A DNA stretch of 64,000 nucleotides from Azospirillum sp. 412522 (lineage in GTDB: Bacteria > Pseudomonadota > Alphaproteobacteria > Azospirillales > Azospirillaceae): NCBI RefSeq assembly GCF_019805165.1, contig NZ_RWIJ01000011.1, positions 15,331 through 79,330 on the forward strand, written 5' to 3'. Positions 46,685 through 55,342 of the stretch are shown one piece after another. The notes under the pieces are model-generated. The model was not told the DNA's origin. It worked only from the letters and a program-made list of their open reading frames with translations, and searched no databases. The position numbers and the translations under genes were made by a program. Positions within the stretch are counted from its first letter, which is position 1. Each line of letters opens with the position of its first letter.

Positions 46685-47692
46685 TCAGCCCCAGGGGCCG
46701 CGGCGGTTCTGCGGCATGAAGCCGCCCTGCGAGCCTTGCGGCGGCGCCCCCCAGGGCGAGCGGCCGTCGCGCGGCGGGGTATGGCCGCCACCAAGGCCGC
46801 CATCGCCGAAGCCGCCGCTGAAGCTGCCGGTCCGGGCCGCCATCGCGCGCAGCCGCGCCACCCGCTCGCCCATGTCGGGGTGGGTGGAGAACAGGTTGGC
46901 CATGCTGGCGCCGCTGAGCGGGTTGGCGATGAACAGATGGGCGGTCGCCGGGTGCGCCTCCGCCTGATAGTTGGGGATGTGGTTGGCGCTGTTGTGGATG
47001 TTGGTCAGCGCGTCGGCCAGCCAGTTGGGACGGCCGCAGATCTCGGCGCCGATGCGGTCGGCCTCGAACTCACGGGTGCGGCTGATCGCCATCTGCACCA
47101 GCGTCGCGGCGATGGGAGCGAGGATGGCGGCCAGGATCGCCCCGACCATGCCCAGCGGGTTGCCGCCGCGCTCGTCGTTGCTGGAACCGCCGAAGAACAG
47201 GCCGAAATTGCCGAGCATCGACACCGCGCCGGCGATGGTCGCGGTGATCGTCATGATCAGCGTGTCGCGGTTCTTCACATGCGCCAGCTCATGCGCCATC
47301 ACGCCGGCGATCTCCTCCGGCGTCAGGCGCTGCAGCAGGCCGGTGGTGGCGGCGACCGCCGCATGTTCCGGATCGCGGCCGGTGGCGAAGGCGTTGGGCT
47401 GGTCGTTCTGGATGATGTAGACGCGCGGCATCGGCAGGCCGGCACGCTCCGCCAGCCGGGCGACGATGCCGTGGAACTCGGGCGCCGAATAGGCGTCGAC
47501 CTCGCGGGCGCCGTACATCGACAGCACCATGTCGCCCGAATTCCAATAGCTGAACAGGTTCATGCCCAGCGCGACGACGAAGGCGATGATCAGGCCGGTC
47601 TTGCCGCCCAGCAGGAAGCCGACCGCCATGAAGATCGCCGTCAGGCCGGCAAGGAGGATGGTGGTCTTCAGATAGCTGGTCATGATCGCCAT
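46685..47692 (-). CDS. htpX: Membrane-bound zinc metalloprotease HtpX
   Basis: 335 residues. Hydrophobic helices at about 7-27 and 33-51 lead into an M48 peptidase domain with the zinc motif His134-Glu135-x-x-His138 ([11 protein letters not shown]) and a third-ligand segment [11 protein letters not shown]. Two more hydrophobic segments lie near 145-190. HtpX is an inner-membrane quality-control protease of misfolded membrane proteins. The C terminus is Gly/Pro-rich ([14 protein letters not shown]), longer than in E. coli. Start at 47692; the ATG three codons on is a possible alternative. Confidence 0.95.
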   Translation of the reverse strand: MAIMTSYLKTTILLAGLTAIFMAVGFLLGGKTGLIIAFVVALGMNLFSYWNSGDMVLSMYGAREVDAYSAPEFHGIVARLAERAGLPMPRVYIIQNDQPNAFATGRDPEHAAVAATTGLLQRLTPEEIAGVMAHELAHVKNRDTLIMTITATIAGAVSMLGNFGLFFGGSSNDERGGNPLGMVGAILAAILAPIAATLVQMAISRTREFEADRIGAEICGRPNWLADALTNIHNSANHIPNYQAEAHPATAHLFIANPLSGASMANLFSTHPDMGERVARLRAMAARTGSFSGGFGDGGLGGGHTPPRDGRSPWGAPPQGSQGGFMPQNRRGPWG

Positions 47693-47808
47693 ATCGGTTC
47701 AGGATGGGCCGAAGCGGGTTAACCCGCCCCGGTCCCGGACATGATCCAGATATGGGTCCGGTCCGCGCCCGCGTTCAAGATGCCCCCCGGAATGCCCGTA
47801 GTTTCGCG

Positions 47809-47997
47809 ATGGACATGATGACCGAACCGACCAAGCCGCAACAGGACGCCGCCGAGGCGGTGGCCGCCAAAACAGCCCCCGATGGAACGGAAGCCAAAGG
47901 TCCCGAACAGAAGCCCGGCGAGATCGGCGGGCCGAAGGGACCGGAACCGACCCGCTACGGCGACTGGGAGTTCAAGGGGCGCTGTTCGGATTTCTGA
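47809..47997 (+). CDS. DUF1674 protein, succinate dehydrogenase assembly factor 4 (SDHAF4) family
   Basis: 62 residues, acidic and Lys/Pro-rich, with the C-terminal family signature EIGGPKGPEPTRYGDWEFKG ending in RCSDF. SDHAF4 proteins help load FAD into the flavoprotein of succinate dehydrogenase in mitochondria. In alphaproteobacteria this gene often stands alone, as here. The ATG at 47809 was chosen because the frame upstream to 47704 is Arg/Pro-rich and lacks a ribosome site; the ATGs two and three codons on are alternatives. It converges with ugpC, separated by 7 bases. Confidence 0.85.
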   Translation: MDMMTEPTKPQQDAAEAVAAKTAPDGTEAKGPEQKPGEIGGPKGPEPTRYGDWEFKGRCSDF

Positions 47998-48004
47998 TCG
48001 GGCG

Positions 48005-49069
<1,065 letters not shown>

Positions 49070-49094
49070 TGTTCTTCTTTCCCTTCGCCCGCGC

Positions 49095-49943
49095 TTACTT
49101 TTCGCTGTCCACAAGACCTTTGACGAACCAGCGCTGCATGAACACCACAACCGCCACCGGCGGCAGCATCGCCAGCACCGTGGTCGCCATGATGATGTGC
49201 CAGTCGTTGGCCGATTCGCCGGTGCCGATCATCTTGGTGATGCCGGTCACGATGGTTTCCATGTCTCCGCTGCTGGTGACCAGAAGCGGCCAGAGATACT
49301 GGTTCCAGCCATAGATGAAGAGGATGACGAACAGCGCCGCGATGTTGGTGCGCGACAGCGGCAGGACCACGTCGATGAAGAAGCGCACCGGCCCGGCGCC
49401 GTCGATCTTCGCCGCTTCCAGCAGCTCGTCCGGGATGGTCAGGAAGAACTGGCGGAACAGCAGCGTCGCGGTGGCGGATGCGATCAGCGGGATCGCCAGC
49501 CCGGCATAGCTGTTGATCAGGCCCAGGTCGGCGACGACCTTGTAGGTCGGGATGATCCGCACCTCCACCGGCAGCATCAGCGTGATGAAGATCAGCCAGA
49601 AGAAGGCCATGCGCAGCGGGAAGCGGAAGAAGGCCACCGCATAGGCCGACAGGATCGAGATGGCGATCTTGCCCAGCGCGATGGACAGCGCCATCACCAG
49701 GCTGTTCAGCATCATGGTGCGGACAGGCGTGTACATGGCGCGGTCGCCGGCCTCGCCCGCCCAGGCCTGGGCATAGTTGGCCATCCCCTGCCCGCCCGGC
49801 CACAACGGCAGCCCGCCGCGGCCGATGGTGCCGGAATCCCAGGTGGAGCCGATCAGCGTCACGTAGATCGGATAGGCGAAGATCAGCACGCCGGCGATCA
49901 GGATGATGTGCGGCACCAGATCGATGAGACGGGTCGTCTTCAT
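49095..49943 (-). CDS. ugpE: Glycerol-3-phosphate ABC transporter permease UgpE
   Basis: 282 residues with six predicted helices. The EAA motif appears as [22 protein letters not shown] (about 166-187), where the ATP-binding subunit docks. MalG-type family. Its ATG overlaps the ugpA stop by 4 bases (ATGA, 49943-49940), giving coupled translation. It is followed by ugpC. Confidence 0.94.
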   Translation of the reverse strand: MKTTRLIDLVPHIILIAGVLIFAYPIYVTLIGSTWDSGTIGRGGLPLWPGGQGMANYAQAWAGEAGDRAMYTPVRTMMLNSLVMALSIALGKIAISILSAYAVAFFRFPLRMAFFWLIFITLMLPVEVRIIPTYKVVADLGLINSYAGLAIPLIASATATLLFRQFFLTIPDELLEAAKIDGAGPVRFFIDVVLPLSRTNIAALFVILFIYGWNQYLWPLLVTSSGDMETIVTGITKMIGTGESANDWHIIMATTVLAMLPPVAVVVFMQRWFVKGLVDSEK

Positions 49944-50824
49944 GCGTAGTGGACCTTGCGCTCGACGAAGCGGAACTGCACCGCGGTCAGCGCGATGACG
50001 ATCACCATCAGGATCACCGACTGGGCCGACGATCCGCCGAGGTCGTTGTTGACCACGCCGTCCTGGTAGACGCGGAAGATCAGCGTCTCCGTCGCCTTGC
50101 CCGGCCCGCCCTGGGTCAGGGCGTGGATGGTGCCGAAGGTCTCGAAGAAGGCGTAGACCATGTCGACCACCAGCAGGAAGAAGGTGGTCGGAGACAGCAG
50201 CGGGAAGGTGATGGTGAGGAAGCGCCGCACCGGGCCGGCGCCGTCGATGCTGGCCGCCTCCATCACCGAGCGCGGGATCGCCTGCAATCCGGCCAGGAAG
50301 AAGATGAAGTTGTAGGACACCTGCTTCCAGCTGGCGGCCATGATCACCATCGCCAGCGCCTGCCCGCCGTTCAGCCGGTAGTCCCAGTCATAGCCCAGCG
50401 CCCGCAGCGCCCGGCCGAAGGACCCGATGTCGGGGTTGAAGATGAACATCCACAGCACCGCCGCGACGGCCGGGGCCAGCGCGTAGGGCCAGATCAGCAG
50501 CGTCTTGTAGGCCCGCGCGCCCTTGATCTTCGAATCCGCCAGCACCGCCAGCAGCAGCGCCACCCCCATCGCCAGCACGGTCACCGCGACGCTGAAGACG
50601 ACGGTTACCTTCAGCGTGTCGAGATAGTTCGGGTCGCTCAGCACATGGGTGAAGTTCTCGAACCAGACGAACTCGCTGCGGATGCCGAAGGCGTCCTGGA
50701 GATGCACCGACTGCCAGATCGCCTGGGCCGCCGGCCAGATGAAGAACACCAGCGTCACCGCCACCTGCGGCGCCAGCAGCAGGTAGGGCAACAGCCGGTT
50801 GTCGAAGGTGACGCGACGCTGCAC
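49940..50824 (-). CDS. ugpA: Glycerol-3-phosphate ABC transporter permease UgpA
   Basis: 294 residues, with six predicted helices and the docking motif [20 protein letters not shown]. Length agrees with UgpA when the GTG at 50824 is used. An open frame runs further upstream to 50953, but that part is a Arg-rich translation of the palindromic repeat between ugpB and ugpA, and I reject it. A GAGAAAG ribosome site lies about 9 bases before the GTG. MalF-type family. It lies downstream of ugpB across a 192-base gap. Confidence 0.92.
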   Translation of the reverse strand: MQRRVTFDNRLLPYLLLAPQVAVTLVFFIWPAAQAIWQSVHLQDAFGIRSEFVWFENFTHVLSDPNYLDTLKVTVVFSVAVTVLAMGVALLLAVLADSKIKGARAYKTLLIWPYALAPAVAAVLWMFIFNPDIGSFGRALRALGYDWDYRLNGGQALAMVIMAASWKQVSYNFIFFLAGLQAIPRSVMEAASIDGAGPVRRFLTITFPLLSPTTFFLLVVDMVYAFFETFGTIHALTQGGPGKATETLIFRVYQDGVVNNDLGGSSAQSVILMVIVIALTAVQFRFVERKVHYA

Positions 50825-50848
50825 AGGATGGTCTTTCTCTTCTCGTGC

Positions 50849-50914
50849 CCTCTCCCGCCCCCGGGAGAGGAAGGGGACCCGCCGTGAAGCGGTGGGGTGG
50901 GCGAGGGGTGAGGC
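50849..50914. repeat. Palindromic repeat, copy B
   Basis: CCTCTCCCG (50849-50857) and CGGGAGAGG (50862-50870) form a stem, followed by a GGGGTGGGCGAGGGGTGAGG arm up to 50914. It is an inverted copy of the element at 50945-50999. Between them is a short AT-richer stretch. In transcripts of ugpBA these two copies could pair with each other to make a long hairpin. Confidence 0.65.
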
Positions 50915-50944
50915 AAAAATCCCGAACCACATGGTTCCTTGGAT

Positions 50945-50999
50945 GCCCCTCACCCTTCCCGCTTCGCGGGCCCCTTCCCTCTCCCGGGACGGGAGAGGG
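50945..50999. repeat. Palindromic repeat, copy C
   Basis: CCCCTCACCC (50947-50956) followed by CCCTCTCCCG (50977-50986), a 3-base loop and CGGGAGAGGG (50990-50999), a perfect stem. In opposite orientation to copy B. It lies just after the ugpB stop, so the pair may act as a partial terminator or a stabiliser that lets ugpB mRNA exceed ugpAEC mRNA. Confidence 0.65.
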
Positions 51000-51016
51000 A
51001 GGTTACGTTCAGCAGA

Positions 51017-52372
51017 TCAGCCCTTGTTGGCGCGCTCGAAGTTGCGCAGCACGGTGTTGCCGCGCTTGATCGAGGCGTCGAGCGCCTGTTTGGCGTCCTG
51101 CTGGCCCTGGAAGGCCTTCTCGAGCTCTTCCTGGATGATGTTGCGGATTTCCGGCAGGTTGCCCAGACGCAGGCCCATGCTGTTCTCGGTGGTCGGCGTG
51201 CGGGTCAACTGGGCGGCGGGCACATCGGCGCCCGGGTTCTTCTCGTAATAGCCCTGGGCCTTGGCGATCTCGATGCCCTTCAGCGTCACCGGGACATAGC
51301 CGGTGTCCATGTGCCACTTGGCATCCACCTCGGGCTTGGCGAGGTAGGTGAAGAACTGAGACACCGCCTTGTATTCTGCCGGGGTGCGCTTGGGCGAGGT
51401 CATCACCCAGAAGGCGGCGCCGCCAATGATGCCGTTCTTCGGGTCGTTGTTGGCGAATTCCGGCCAGTAGGGCAGCGGCGCCGCACCCCAGGCGAAGGTC
51501 GCCTCCTTGATGATGCGGCTGCGCAGCGAGGACGAGCCCTGGATCATCGCGCATTCGCCCGACGGGAACAGGGCGTCCGGCTTGTTGTCGCGGCCGCCAT
51601 ACTTGAACAGCCCGTCCTTCTGCATGTCGATCAGGGTCTGGACATGCTTGACGTAGACCGGGGCGTCGATCTTCAGCTCGGCGTTCAGCCCGCCATAGCC
51701 GTTGGCCTGGCTGGCGAAGGGGGTGTTGTGGATGGCGCCGAGCTGTTCCAGCTGCACCCAGGTCGGCCAGGAGGTGGTGAAGGGGCAGCTCGACCCCGAG
51801 GCCTTCAGCTTCTTCGCGGCGTCGATCAGCTCCGGCCAGGTCGTCGGCGCCTTGTTGGGATCGAGGCCGGCCTTCTGGAAGGCATCCTTGTTGTAGAACA
51901 TGATGGCGGTGGAGCTGTTGAACGGCAGCGCCATCATCTTCCCGTCCTTGGACGAGTAGTAGCCCTTCACCGCCGGGATGTAGGCGTCGGCGTCGAAGGA
52001 CGCCCCCGTTTCCTGCATCAGCTGGTAGACCGGCTTCACCGCCGGACCGGCGGCCATCATGGTGGCGGTGCCGACCTCGAACATCTGCACGATGTGCGGC
52101 GCGTTGCCGGCGCGGAAGGCGGCGATTGCCGCCTGCATCGTCTCCGGATAGCTGCCCTTGTAGGAGGCGTTGACCTGGACCGCCTGCTGGCTGTCGTTGA
52201 AGTCCTTGACGATCTGCTCCAGCTGGCCGCCGAGCGGCTGCGGCAGGCCGTGCCAGAAATCGACCACCGTCTTCTGTTGCGCCAGCGCGGTACCCGGCAA
52301 AGTGGCGGCGAACAGCAGGGCGGAGGTGGCGGCGGCGCCCGTCAGGAGGGCAAGCTTGCGGCGGGTCAACAT
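51017..52372 (-). CDS. ugpB: Glycerol-3-phosphate ABC transporter substrate-binding protein UgpB
   Basis: 451 residues. A signal peptide ends in ALA near residue 31, leaving QQKTVVDFWHGLPQPLGGQL, the family opening. Further blocks GNAPHIVQMFEVGTATMM and MALPFNSSTAIMFYNKDAF match UgpB. It is a periplasmic extracellular solute-binding protein family 1 member that captures sn-glycerol-3-phosphate and glycerophosphodiesters. The ATG at 52372 has an AGGGAGA ribosome site; the frame upstream to 52558 is rejected as leader. First gene of ugpBAEC, with a candidate Pho box about 215 bases upstream. Confidence 0.95.
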   Translation of the reverse strand: MLTRRKLALLTGAAATSALLFAATLPGTALAQQKTVVDFWHGLPQPLGGQLEQIVKDFNDSQQAVQVNASYKGSYPETMQAAIAAFRAGNAPHIVQMFEVGTATMMAAGPAVKPVYQLMQETGASFDADAYIPAVKGYYSSKDGKMMALPFNSSTAIMFYNKDAFQKAGLDPNKAPTTWPELIDAAKKLKASGSSCPFTTSWPTWVQLEQLGAIHNTPFASQANGYGGLNAELKIDAPVYVKHVQTLIDMQKDGLFKYGGRDNKPDALFPSGECAMIQGSSSLRSRIIKEATFAWGAAPLPYWPEFANNDPKNGIIGGAAFWVMTSPKRTPAEYKAVSQFFTYLAKPEVDAKWHMDTGYVPVTLKGIEIAKAQGYYEKNPGADVPAAQLTRTPTTENSMGLRLGNLPEIRNIIQEELEKAFQGQQDAKQALDASIKRGNTVLRNFERANKG

Positions 52373-52460
52373 GCGGTGGGTCTCCCTGTCCCGGTATGGT
52401 GCGCGGTTGTCATGAGGGCAACGGGTTGCCGTCCCGCGACGCTTTCGTGAAGTTTTGGTG

Positions 52461-52490
52461 GCAAGCGCACACGGCATTGTGTGCGCTTGC
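52461..52490. promoter_or_regulatory. 12-bp perfect inverted repeat upstream of ugpB
   Basis: GCAAGCGCACAC (52461-52472) and GTGTGCGCTTGC (52479-52490) are perfectly complementary around a 6-base loop, about 90 bases before the ugpB start. It may be a regulator operator or a leader hairpin. The length and symmetry exceed what I would expect by chance. Confidence 0.6.
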
Positions 52491-52585
52491 GAAAAAGACC
52501 GGCGGCACGATGATTGATTTCGAAACTGTTTGGTTGCTCTAATCGTCACACTGCGCACGCATACCAGGGTCTGTCAAGTCGCCGC

Positions 52586-52603
52586 ATTACAGTTTTATGA
52601 CGT
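52586..52603 (-). promoter_or_regulatory. Candidate Pho box of the ugp operon
   Basis: On the minus strand the sequence reads ACGTCATAAAACTGTAAT, matching 15 of 18 positions of the PhoB consensus CTGTCATAAAACTGTCAC/T. It points toward ugpB. In Escherichia coli ugp is a PhoB-regulated operon. A clear -10 element at the expected distance was not found. Confidence 0.6.
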
Positions 52604-52670
52604 GAAAACGGTGTGAGTGCGATGGTGTGAGCGCGATGTTGCGGAACGAAAACAGGCAGACGCGGAAAGG

Positions 52671-54320
52671 CTAACGCGGACAGGCGGCATCCGGTCGACG
52701 TGGGGACGGCAGGGCGCCTATTTTTCCGGCCAGCATGCTGCGGCTCAGCTGGCGGCGCAGGGCGCTGGGGTCGCAGGGCTTGTGCACCAGGGGAAAGCCG
52801 CTGCGGTCGACGCTGCGCAGCCGATCCGGATCGGTGTCGCCGGTGACGATCACCCCCGGCACCCGCCGGCCACACCGGGCCCGGACCGCCTGGATGGCAT
52901 CGATGCCGGTCTCCGGCCCCGACAGGCGCAGGTCGGACAGCACGAGGTCGGGGGGTGCGGCACCGCCATCCAGTCCGGCACAAGCCTCGTCGATGCCGCG
53001 GGCGGGGATGACGGCATAGCCCCAGCCGCGCAGCAGAAGCCCGATCCCCTCCAACTGGGTGGCGTCGTCCTCGATCACCAGCACCGTGCCGGCCATCACA
53101 GGAGCGGCGGCAGCCTCGGCGGACGACGACCCGACTACCGGCTCAGGCTCGCTGTCGGCGGAGTCGTCGCCCGACCGGTCGCCGTCATTGCCGGCCAGCG
53201 GCACCTCGACCGCGAAGACGGACCCCTTGCCGGGCTTGGAACGCACCGTCACCGGATGCCCCAGCACCTGCGCCAGCCGGCGCACGATGGCGAGGCCGAG
53301 ACCCAGCCCCTGCTTGCGGTCGCGCCCGGGATTGCCGAGCTGGTGGAAGTCCTCGAAGATCACGGCATGGTTGGACGGGTCGATGCCGACCCCGGTGTCC
53401 CATACCTCGATGCGCAGATTGGCGCCGCGCCGCCGCGCCGCCAGCAGAAGACCACCCTTCAGCGTATAACGCAGGGCGTTGGCCAGGAGCGGTCGCAGCA
53501 GCCGCTCCATCAGCGCCGGATCGCTGGTGATTCGGGCGTCGAGGGGGTGGACGTTGAAGCGCAGGCTCTTGGCCTCCGCTTCCGGCCCGAATTCCTCCAG
53601 CATCTTGGCGAGCAGTTCGTCGACCGGGAAGCTCTGCGGCTTGGCGGTGACCAAGCCGGCCTCCAGGGCAGACACCTCCAGCAGGGCGCGCAGGAGGGTC
53701 TCGCCGCCGATGATCGATTGCTCGAGCTTGTTCGCCAGCTCGACGGAAGCGGGGTCGGTCAGCCGGCTGCTCAGCAGATGGTGGAACAGGTGCATCGCCT
53801 GGAAGGGCTGGCGCAGGTCGTGGCTGGCCGCCGACAGAAACTTGCCCTTGGCGGTGCGGGCGCGTTCGGCATCGGCGCGGGCCCGGACGGCCTCCGCCCG
53901 CGCTTCAGCGAGAGCCGCGGCTCCGGTCTCGACGACCAGCGCCACCGCGCGGGTTCGCCCGTCCGCGTCCGGTACCGGCGTCAACGCCAGAGCACCGGCC
54001 AGTCCCGGAAGCGGCCCGGCGGCGCTGGCCGGGGTGCCGGTCTCCATCACCTGCCGCCGCAGCACGCCGATTCCTTCCGCGACATCACCGGCCAGCCCGG
54101 CCTCCGCCAGCGTCAGTCCCTCCACCCCGTCCGGCGCGTGGCCAAGCATCTCGGCGAAAGCGCGATTCGCCACCAGAACCCGCCCATCCTCGCCAAGGAG
54201 GGCATGAGGGGAGACGTTGGCCGACAGCAGGGCGGCCAGCCAATCCTCACGTGTCGGCGTCTGTCCTGTGATGAGAGGCATCGGCGTGTACTCGGCAAGG
54301 CTTCGGGAAAGAGCAACCAT
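52671..54320 (-). CDS. Hybrid histidine kinase (PAS-HDLRQP HisKA-HATPase-REC), soluble
   Basis: 549 residues. A PAS domain (about 20-130), a coiled linker, HisKA with His167 in ASHDLRQPFQAMHLFHH, a complete HATPase (DTGVGI, GLGLGLAIVRRL) and a C-terminal receiver with Asp463 in LVLSDLRLSG plus TGDTDPDRLR and LVHKPCDP. There is no membrane helix. The start at 54320 is uncertain; another ATG lies 13 codons on and neither has a strong ribosome site. The kinase core is close to 15660 and the receiver to 18249. Its stop is about 70 bases from the Pho box of ugpB on the same strand, so control of ugp by this protein is possible but not shown. Confidence 0.87.
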   Translation of the reverse strand: MVALSRSLAEYTPMPLITGQTPTREDWLAALLSANVSPHALLGEDGRVLVANRAFAEMLGHAPDGVEGLTLAEAGLAGDVAEGIGVLRRQVMETGTPASAAGPLPGLAGALALTPVPDADGRTRAVALVVETGAAALAEARAEAVRARADAERARTAKGKFLSAASHDLRQPFQAMHLFHHLLSSRLTDPASVELANKLEQSIIGGETLLRALLEVSALEAGLVTAKPQSFPVDELLAKMLEEFGPEAEAKSLRFNVHPLDARITSDPALMERLLRPLLANALRYTLKGGLLLAARRRGANLRIEVWDTGVGIDPSNHAVIFEDFHQLGNPGRDRKQGLGLGLAIVRRLAQVLGHPVTVRSKPGKGSVFAVEVPLAGNDGDRSGDDSADSEPEPVVGSSSAEAAAAPVMAGTVLVIEDDATQLEGIGLLLRGWGYAVIPARGIDEACAGLDGGAAPPDLVLSDLRLSGPETGIDAIQAVRARCGRRVPGVIVTGDTDPDRLRSVDRSGFPLVHKPCDPSALRRQLSRSMLAGKIGALPSPRRPDAACPR

Positions 54321-54550
54321 AGGGGAAACGGGCGACAGACCGGCGGCAAATGGGAGGTCCCCAGACCACCGCGTTACCTCTGCTTTATCTTGTGCCCCGA
54401 TCGATCGTGTCAAATGTGACCTCAGTCGACCCCATGGCCTAGGTTCGTTCAAAGGCCCTAATGCTTTAAGCCGAAGCCACGCCATTGCACCATCCCGACA
54501 AAGGGCGGAGGGTGCTTCCGCATCCGGCCATGACCGCGCTATAAGACGGC

Positions 54551-55321
54551 ATGGTGCAACGCCGCCCCTCCCCGCTCCCCGCCCCCTTGCGTCGCCGCAA
54601 GCGCTCCGCCGCCCGGCCGCCCCAGCCGCCGCGGGCGCTGGAGATTTCTGGCCTGCCGATTCCGCTGGAGCTGCGGGAGAGCGCGCGCGCCACCCGCATG
54701 ACCCTGCGCGTCGATGCGGGCCGCGGACTGGTCCAGGTGGTGGTGCCGGTCGGGGTATCGGAGACCGATGCCCGCCAGTTCGTCGGCCGGCATGACGGCT
54801 GGCTGCGGGCGCGGCTGGCGGCGATGCCGCCCTCCCTGCCCTTCGCCGACGGCACCTGCGTGCCCTATCTCGGCGTCGATCATGCCATCCGCCACGACCC
54901 TGCCATGCGCGGCCCGACCCGGATCGAGGACGGCGCCCTGCTGGTCGGTGGGCAACCGGAGCATGTCGCACGCCGCATCCGCGACTTCCTGACCGCCGAG
55001 GCCAAGCGCGAACTGGCGACCCGCGCCCGCCAGAAGGCCGCGGCCATCGGCGCCCGCGTGGCGGCGGTCACCATCCGCGACACCCGCAGCCGGTGGGGAA
55101 GCTGTTCGTCCACCGGCCGGCTGTCCTTCTCCTGGCGCCTGATCCTGACGCCGGAGCCGGTGCTGGACTATGTCGTCGGGCATGAGGTGGCGCATCTGCG
55201 CGAGATGAACCACTCCGCGCGCTTCTGGGCGCTGTGCGCCAGCCTGACGGAGGGCGGCGGGGTCGAGTGGCCTCGGGCATGGCTGAAGGCGAACGGGGCT
55301 CGGCTGCTGCGGTACGGCTGA
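54551..55321 (+). CDS. YgjP-type M48/SprT-like metallopeptidase family protein
   Basis: 256 residues. The zinc motif His211-Glu212-x-x-His215 (GHEVAHLREMNH) with His221 as the third ligand, and the earlier block DTRSRWGSCSSTGRLSFSWRL, identify the YgjP/WLM family (formerly DUF45). It is soluble; the first 28 residues are Arg/Pro-rich. In some bacteria the gene neighbours DNA repair or ribosome genes, but no such context is present here. Convergent with the GGDEF-EAL gene and divergent from the hybrid kinase. Confidence 0.88.
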   Translation: MVQRRPSPLPAPLRRRKRSAARPPQPPRALEISGLPIPLELRESARATRMTLRVDAGRGLVQVVVPVGVSETDARQFVGRHDGWLRARLAAMPPSLPFADGTCVPYLGVDHAIRHDPAMRGPTRIEDGALLVGGQPEHVARRIRDFLTAEAKRELATRARQKAAAIGARVAAVTIRDTRSRWGSCSSTGRLSFSWRLILTPEPVLDYVVGHEVAHLREMNHSARFWALCASLTEGGGVEWPRAWLKANGARLLRYG

Positions 55322-55342
55322 CGGGCCGGCAACGCCCGGCGC

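Noticed and set aside
47681..47692. Alternative start of htpX at the second ATG (47683)
   Set aside because: Neither ATG has a good ribosome site, so the first was kept; the difference is three residues.
50825..50953. N-terminal extension of ugpA
   Set aside because: The extra 43 codons translate the palindromic repeat. The GTG at 50824 gives the normal UgpA length with a usable ribosome site.
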